This document shows positions 35,519 to 39,286 of a stretch of 39,286 nucleotides of DNA, piece by piece. Source of the stretch: an uncultured Pseudanabaenaceae cyanobacterium. Lineage in GTDB: Bacteria > Cyanobacteriota > Cyanobacteriia > PCC-9006 > JAAUQQ01. Location: positions 1-39,286 of the forward strand of contig CALIJJ010000072.1 in the NCBI GenBank assembly GCA_938017515.1, in the 5' to 3' direction. The position numbers were made by a program, and so were the translations under genes. Every line of letters begins with the position of its first letter. Within the stretch, counting starts at the first letter, position 1. Under the pieces are notes generated by a model, which did no database searches, was not told the DNA's origin, and saw nothing but the letters and a program-made list of their open reading frames with translations.

Positions 35519-35729
35519 CGATATGCGTAAAGTGAATGGCTCTAATAGCTTTCTCCCCACAGCGTTAATATGCCCGAGCCATGGAAGGAGTTCTCAGGGA
35601 TTTCAAGGAAGTTACAGGGATGGAATGCAGGTAATATCACCTCTATTTTTCTTCCGTGATGGACTTGGAGTTTGAGGGACAGTAAGGGTATGTTAAGACG
35701 GAGAGCGATAATATCGGACTGACAGTAGC

Positions 35730-36320
35730 GTGAGCGATCCAAACTTCACGACAGACGGTGAGCAGCATGATGGGCCAGAGTCCAATGTGGTGCTGTCTTG
35801 CCCCGTTGAGCTAGAGACCACTGCCCAGGGTCGGCAACGGGAAGTTTGCGCATCGATTCAGATTCCCTGTTCGGTGGATCCAGTGTGGCTTGTTCTGACG
35901 AGCTATGAGCGACTGGCTGATATTATTCCGAGTCTTTCTGTGAGTCGGCGTTTACCCCATCCTGAAGGAGATGGGAAAATTCGCTTAGAGCAGGTTGCGT
36001 CCCAAACGCTGCTGAAGAAAATGAAATTTTCGGCACGGGTGGTTCTCGATATGGAAGAGGAGTATCCCCACAAGATTCACTTTGCCATGGTGGAGGGGGA
36101 TTTCAAGATGATGAAGGGCCATTGGATGTTGGAGTCGTTGGAGATCGAGGGGAAGCCCCACACCCGCCTTTCCTACTGCTTGTCAATTTTGCCTCGGATG
36201 ACGATGCCCATCAAGATTTTGGAAAGTCGTCTCCAGCAGGATCTGACCACGAATCTGGAAGCGATTTATCAGCAGGCGATCGCCTCTCAGTCGTCCGACG
36301 GTATGCTTTCCCCGGCGTAG
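35730..36320 (+). CDS. SRPBCC (START-like / polyketide cyclase-type) protein
   Basis: A 196-residue protein with an SRPBCC ligand-binding fold beginning near residue 37: ASIQIPCSVDPVWLVLTSYERLADIIPSL, then RLEQV, KFSARVVLDMEEEYPHKIHF, EGDFKMMKGHW and a C-terminal helix. This pattern is widespread in cyanobacteria; the family folds around a hydrophobic cavity and binds lipids or other small hydrophobic molecules, but no ligand is known for this group. The start is GTG at 35730, and the first 35 residues look disordered. No signal peptide, so probably cytosolic. It ends at a strong convergent terminator. Confidence 0.85.
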   Translation: MSDPNFTTDGEQHDGPESNVVLSCPVELETTAQGRQREVCASIQIPCSVDPVWLVLTSYERLADIIPSLSVSRRLPHPEGDGKIRLEQVASQTLLKKMKFSARVVLDMEEEYPHKIHFAMVEGDFKMMKGHWMLESLEIEGKPHTRLSYCLSILPRMTMPIKILESRLQQDLTTNLEAIYQQAIASQSSDGMLSPA

Positions 36321-36380
36321 TCGGAGCTACAACGGTAAGGCAATATTGCCGAGAACACCGTTCTAAACCATCGGAAATAT

Positions 36381-36418
36381 GCCAAAAAGCCCCGCGATAA
36401 CTCGCGGGGCTTTTTGGC
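36381..36418. terminator. Bidirectional rho-independent terminator
   Basis: Perfect 17-bp inverted repeat (36381-36397 and 36402-36418) with a TAAC loop, a GC-rich core and AAAAA/TTTTT flanks inside the stem, so each strand reads as a GC stem followed by a U-tract. It lies 60 bp after the SRPBCC stop and 32 bp after the minus-strand SLH-like gene stop, thus serving both convergent genes. Confidence 0.93.
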
Positions 36419-36450
36419 GAAGCCAATGGCATAAAAGACCAGAGTCTTTC

Positions 36451-37707
36451 TTAAGGGGTGACAGTTACTGAAGACTCAACAGCTGTAACCTTGCCTTCGC
36501 GCTGAAGCACTTGCTGAATCATCGCTGTTGCTTCGCCACGGGTTGTGGCGCGCAGCGGCTCAAGCTTGCTTTGGTCGGTGGGATTAATGACCAAACCTTC
36601 GCTGAGTGCCGCGGCCACCTTTTCCTTCGCCCAGTCCGGCATGCCTTCGGTGTCGTAGGCGCTCAGCAGCCCATCCACATCATCGGGCGGGGTGAGTTGA
36701 AGACCACTCGCGATCGCCACCAGGGCTTGGTAACGGGGGATCTCCTCAGCCGGACCAAAGAGCTGACGACCATCAGGAAGTGTCCCATAGCCGCTCATGA
36801 AACCGGTTTCAAGCGCCCCTGCAATGCGGGGGGAGGCCCAAAACTCTTCACCGATGTCTTCGAACTTGCCTGCAGCCTGACCTGCATCACCTTCCACTTG
36901 CTCAGCTTGACTGACCAGAGAGGCAAACTCAGCGCGAGTTACAGGGGCATCAATGTCGAAGGTTTCAGACGTGGGGAGTTCGCCTAGGCGATCGCTTTCT
37001 TCGAGGGAAGCGGCGAAAGGATAGAGCCAGGAGGCTTCGGGGATTTCTGGAATGCTCGTCTCAGGCGCTTCCGTTGCCACCACGATCGGCTCTTCTGGCT
37101 GTTCCACAGGAGCTTCTTCCGTGGGTGCTTCCGCGGTTGTGTCGGTGACAGCATCGGCGTCAGCGACGTCAGTCTCAGCGGCTGCATCGACATCAGCGTC
37201 ATCAATGGCAGCAGCCGTTGTTGCTTCCGCCGCCGGGGTTTCTGCAGCAGTCGCGTCGTCTGCGGCTACACCAGCAGCCAAACCAGCTCCAGCAGCAGCG
37301 CCAGCGAGTGCCCCAGCGCCACGGCGCGCACTGAACGTAGACGGTCCACCGATGGAAGAATCCGTGTCGTAATCTTTGTCGGACCCTGCATCACTGTCCT
37401 TGTCGCCGGAGATCTGGGCGATGAGGGAAGAATCTTCGGTCTTATTCCCAAGACCCAGATCTGCCCCTAGACCACCGCTCTTGGCGCCGAATGTACTGGC
37501 ATTACCCTGAAGTAATCCCGCATCACCACCCCCAGCGCCACCCAGCCAGCTTCCGCCAGCTTGTTTGGTCTGAGGGCGTAAAGCCCAAAAGAAAATGCCA
37601 CCTAAAATGCCGAAGGCGAGCAACAGTGCAACCCATTCATCAAAATCCAGCGGACTGAGGCCGCTACGACGCTCATCTTGCTGGGGAGGTTCAGGAGAAT
37701 TCGTCAT
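36451..37707 (-). CDS. Membrane-anchored SLH-type domain protein
   Basis: A 418-residue protein. One transmembrane helix at about 24-43 near the N-terminus, then a Gly-rich stretch, an Ala/Asp/Glu/Thr-rich low-complexity spacer (about 130-225), and a C-terminal region (about 230-410) with three S-layer-homology-like units: VTRAEFASLVSQ, IPRYQALVAIASG and TTRGEATAMIQQ mark the TRAE-type repeats, with DIGEEFWASPRIAGAL and MPDWAKEKVAAALSEGL between them. In cyanobacteria such proteins are held in the cytoplasmic membrane with the SLH-like part reaching into the periplasm, perhaps to peptidoglycan. Orientation and partner are inferred. It is monocistronic, ending at the shared terminator. Confidence 0.85.
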   Translation of the reverse strand: MTNSPEPPQQDERRSGLSPLDFDEWVALLLAFGILGGIFFWALRPQTKQAGGSWLGGAGGGDAGLLQGNASTFGAKSGGLGADLGLGNKTEDSSLIAQISGDKDSDAGSDKDYDTDSSIGGPSTFSARRGAGALAGAAAGAGLAAGVAADDATAAETPAAEATTAAAIDDADVDAAAETDVADADAVTDTTAEAPTEEAPVEQPEEPIVVATEAPETSIPEIPEASWLYPFAASLEESDRLGELPTSETFDIDAPVTRAEFASLVSQAEQVEGDAGQAAGKFEDIGEEFWASPRIAGALETGFMSGYGTLPDGRQLFGPAEEIPRYQALVAIASGLQLTPPDDVDGLLSAYDTEGMPDWAKEKVAAALSEGLVINPTDQSKLEPLRATTRGEATAMIQQVLQREGKVTAVESSVTVTP

Positions 37708-37872
37708 AAGAGTGCTTTACCCTGTCAAAGAACTTTAATACCGAGAAAACGTTCTGGTACCCACAGCGAGGGATGGATCCCACGATTCTGATGGCTACAC
37801 TCCATGAATTTACTGAATTCTACGGGATTTCCTTTGAAAATAGATATAGTCCCCCGACTGATTTCACATTTT

Positions 37873-38292
37873 TTAGGGTGATGGGCTTTGAGGCCCGTTG
37901 GGAGTCGGGCTAAGGATAGCCTCAACCTCAATCTCCACAAGCATTTCTGCGCCAATTAATCGGCTAACTTCGACCATGGTCGTGGCGGGTCGAATGTTGC
38001 GAAAAAATTCGCCGTGGGCTCGTCCGATGGCTTCCCAGTCGTCGATGTTGGTGACGTACAGGCGCGATCGCACCACATCACTCATCTGGGCGCCAGCTTG
38101 CTGCAGGGCCCGTTCGATTTTTTGTAGGGCGTACTGGGCCTGTTTGTAGGGATTGTTGGGTCCAACGAGATTGCCGTCGTCATCCACGGCGACAGTCCCA
38201 GCGACGTGGATGCTGTTGCCGATGCGAACAGCGCGGGAGTAACCGACGATCGCCTCCCACTTGGCTCCGGATGAAATGTTCTGCCGTTCCAT
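37873..38292 (-). CDS. Rid-family (YjgF/UK114) protein lacking the catalytic Arg
   Basis: A 139-residue protein of the Rid family of small trimeric proteins. Family features: [20 protein letters not shown] opening, [28 protein letters not shown] helix, [11 protein letters not shown] and VEIEVEAI. In archetypal RidA enamine/imine deaminases the Arg of the PARxxVEV motif (Arg105) holds the substrate carboxylate; here the motif reads PATTMVEV, with Thr104 at that place. It therefore probably belongs to a Rid subfamily without the standard imine deaminase activity, hence no gene symbol is given. The ATG at 38292 starts close to the family's usual N-terminus. The 165-bp gap downstream has no clear terminator. 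Confidence 0.88.
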   Translation of the reverse strand: MERQNISSGAKWEAIVGYSRAVRIGNSIHVAGTVAVDDDGNLVGPNNPYKQAQYALQKIERALQQAGAQMSDVVRSRLYVTNIDDWEAIGRAHGEFFRNIRPATTMVEVSRLIGAEMLVEIEVEAILSPTPNGPQSPSP

Positions 38293-38326
38293 GGATGGGC
38301 CTCAGTCTTGGTCTCAGTTGGGCTCT

Positions 38327-38532
38327 TTATCTTGTCACACTGTTTTCGTCTGGGTTGATGCGGGAGGTGATACGGGTACCGTTGCCTTGGTCTGGAATGG
38401 TGAGGGCAAAGTGGTGGGTACGGTTGAGCTGACAAAAATCAAAAAACTGGCCGTCATCGAAATTCAGCGCGGGGGGAGCTGAAGCACGATGGGCCAGTCT
38501 TTCTGAGGATGAGTCAGCGCGGATGTCACCAT
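38327..38532 (-). pseudogene. Uma2-family (DUF820) N-terminal remnant, frameshifted and truncated
   Basis: From ATG 38532 the frame reads MVTSALTHPQKDWPIVLQLP and then hits TGA. Adding one base in the run of six C at that point restores PALNFDDGQFFDFCQLNR, the typical start of Uma2/DUF820 proteins, a nuclease-fold family very abundant in cyanobacteria. The shifted frame then runs to a TAA at 38327 without the next Uma2 segment (the IMPPTGG region), so the 3' end is also lost or replaced. It is about 68 codons against roughly 190 for the family. A sequencing error in the C run could explain the shift but not the truncation. The recognition rests on a short N-terminal match. Confidence 0.6.
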
Positions 38533-38575
38533 GGCGGCTCCTCTGAACTTTACTCGATCATAGCAAGGCTGCTGG

Positions 38576-38959
38576 CTAGGCCTGTTGGTATAGTTCTCGG
38601 CTAGAAGGCGATTGCTGCTGAAGGCGATTGCTCCATTGCTCAGCCTGTGTTGCCATGTTCTCCCGCGCTTCCTTTTCTTCCCATTGCTTCTCCCACTCCA
38701 GCTTCCAGCGGCTGAGTTGTCGTTGAAGGTCCACCAATAAGGTGGCAATGCTAATGTCGTCTGTTTTCAGATCAAGGGTTGGGACAATCCATTCAATGAA
38801 GTACTGGCTCTCGCGGATGAGGTGGAGGGCGACGAGTTCGTCAGTGTGTCCGGTGGCGAGAATTTGGATGTGGGCGAGGTTGAGATGGAGGCTATTGAGT
38901 TGGCTGGCTCTATCACCCTGTAAATAAAGCGCTTTCAGTAGATCCCAATTCATTCCCAT
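38576..38959 (-). CDS. Conserved-looking cyanobacterial protein of unknown function
   Basis: A 127-residue, helical, charged protein without signal or membrane segment. Features: a LNLAHIQILA helix, then ALHLIRESQYFIEWIVP, then a LxxLQRQLSRWKLEWEKQW helix rich in Trp and Glu, and a polar tail. I have seen this type of short protein in cyanobacteria but know no function. GGGAGG lies 6 bases before ATG 38959; a second ATG at 38953 overlaps the TGA of the small upstream ORF as ATGA. It lies 126 bp downstream of the HEPN-like gene, so it could belong to the same transcript. Confidence 0.65.
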   Translation of the reverse strand: MGMNWDLLKALYLQGDRASQLNSLHLNLAHIQILATGHTDELVALHLIRESQYFIEWIVPTLDLKTDDISIATLLVDLQRQLSRWKLEWEKQWEEKEARENMATQAEQWSNRLQQQSPSSRELYQQA

Positions 38960-39141
38960 TCCACACCTCCCAAAAGTTCATGGGCAATTTTGCCGACTTG
39001 TTCACGCAGCTCGGGGTCTTGAATCACCATTGAGCGATTGTTTGTGCTGGGACGAATGCCGATCAGAGATTTGTGGATAAAAAATCTACCAGTCAGGATT
39101 TCGAGTGTTGAGATCGTATCGAGGTGTATTGAAACAGTCAC
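38950..39141 (-). CDS. Possible small coupled ORF, unknown
   Basis: A 63-codon frame between the HEPN-like gene and the 127-aa gene. Its TGA overlaps an ATG of the next gene (ATGA), a common sign of translational coupling, and the last 26 residues (from an internal ATG, MVIQDPELREQVGKIAHELL) look like a helix. The first part overlaps the 3' end of the HEPN-like gene in another frame, so a shorter start is more likely. No family is recognised, and it may be chance. Confidence 0.3.
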   Translation of the reverse strand: MTVSIHLDTISTLEILTGRFFIHKSLIGIRPSTNNRSMVIQDPELREQVGKIAHELLGGVEWE

Positions 39142-39286
39142 CAGTCAGGCGATCGCGGTATCCCCCTTCGTATCCCAACCTCCACAAGAGAACCTCCTCG
39201 ACCCACTGAACAGCTTTCCATATGAGCCGATCACGTTCTTGAGCATCTATTCCTCTACTTCTCGGGTGTACAGCCTCATTCCTAAC
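39086..39286 (-). CDS. C-terminal fragment of a HEPN-like protein, cut by window edge
   Basis: An open frame of 66 codons enters from the right edge and ends at TAG 39086. It is too short to be obvious as a complete gene, but its content is protein-like: RNEAVHPRS near the start gives the RNxxxH motif of HEPN domains (the RNase or RNA-binding helical fold of many toxins and defence proteins), followed by an amphipathic helix WKAVQWVEEVLLWRLGY and a Tyr/Arg-rich end YRDR, TPRYDLNTRNPDW. The layout RNxxxHP, then a helix with ELVLL-like pattern, then GxYxxR, is what I associate with the end of ApeA-type or related HEPN proteins. The rest lies outside the window. Confidence 0.6.
   Translation of the reverse strand, partial: VRNEAVHPRSRGIDAQERDRLIWKAVQWVEEVLLWRLGYEGGYRDRLTGDCFNTPRYDLNTRNPDW

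Larger units (their letters stand above)
35249..35729. other. Divergent intergenic region upstream of cluster B
   Basis: About 480 bases between the minus-strand PatA-like gene and the plus-strand SRPBCC gene, so it should hold two divergent promoters. It contains a 12-bp direct repeat (35385-35396 and 35399-35410) and an imperfect palindrome at 35494-35518, listed separately. No open frame with protein character is seen, and no confident promoter hexamers. Confidence 0.5.

Noticed and set aside
37052..37372. Ser/Ala-rich plus-strand frame
   Set aside because: Antisense of the Ala/Asp-rich spacer of the SLH-type protein.
38261..38482. A 73-codon plus-strand frame with a beta-like pattern
   Set aside because: The opposite strand carries a recognisable Uma2 N-terminus after one frame correction, which explains the region better; ATG lies inside the Rid gene.

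Overview
The window looks cyanobacterial. The octamer GCGATCGC (HIP1, typical of many cyanobacterial genomes) recurs throughout both genes and spacers. The gene families fit as well: PatA-type response regulators, CheA kinases with a fused receiver, pentapeptide repeats, a DUF1361 membrane protein, a cyanobacterial SRPBCC protein, an SLH-type protein and a Uma2 remnant. No species can be named, but two chemosensory clusters suggest a motile, surface- or light-responsive, possibly filamentous cyanobacterium.

Region 1 (1-7440, + strand) is rich in cyclic-di-GMP proteins. It opens with the 3' part of a PAS-GGDEF-EAL gene. After a gene-poor AT-rich spacer comes a likely operon: a PhnD-like binding lipoprotein overlapping a membrane hybrid histidine kinase by 26 bp, then a REC-GGDEF-EAL protein whose GGDEF is degenerate and whose EAL is intact. 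This reads as a ligand-sensing relay feeding c-di-GMP breakdown.

Region 2 (7520-15634) holds mostly unrelated housekeeping and unknown genes: a small membrane protein, a pentapeptide-repeat protein, an unknown protein with three copies of a helical repeat, a SRAP/YedK protein, an adenosine-deaminase-family enzyme, a secreted unknown with a strong terminator, a LOG-family protein and a DUF1361 membrane protein. Two spacers here carry 15-16 bp tandem repeats.

Region 3 (15507-35248, - strand) is the main feature: two complete six-gene chemosensory clusters head to tail. Each reads PatA-like regulator, CheY, CheW, membrane MCP (Cache-HAMP-GAF-HAMP-signalling), hybrid CheA with C-terminal receiver, and a second CheW-like protein. 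The order matches the Pil/Hmp/Pix (Tax) systems that control type IV pili and phototaxis in cyanobacteria, with an extra CheW-like gene at the end. No CheR or CheB is present. The pairs are similar over their full length and probably arose by tandem duplication, but linkers, the Cache loop and one C-terminal tail have diverged.

Region 4 (35730-39286) has an SRPBCC protein and an SLH-like protein sharing a convergent terminator, a Rid-family protein lacking the usual active-site Arg, a frameshifted and truncated Uma2 fragment, a small conserved-looking gene preceded by a possible tiny coupled ORF, and at the right edge the C-terminal end of a HEPN-like protein with an RNxxxH motif.
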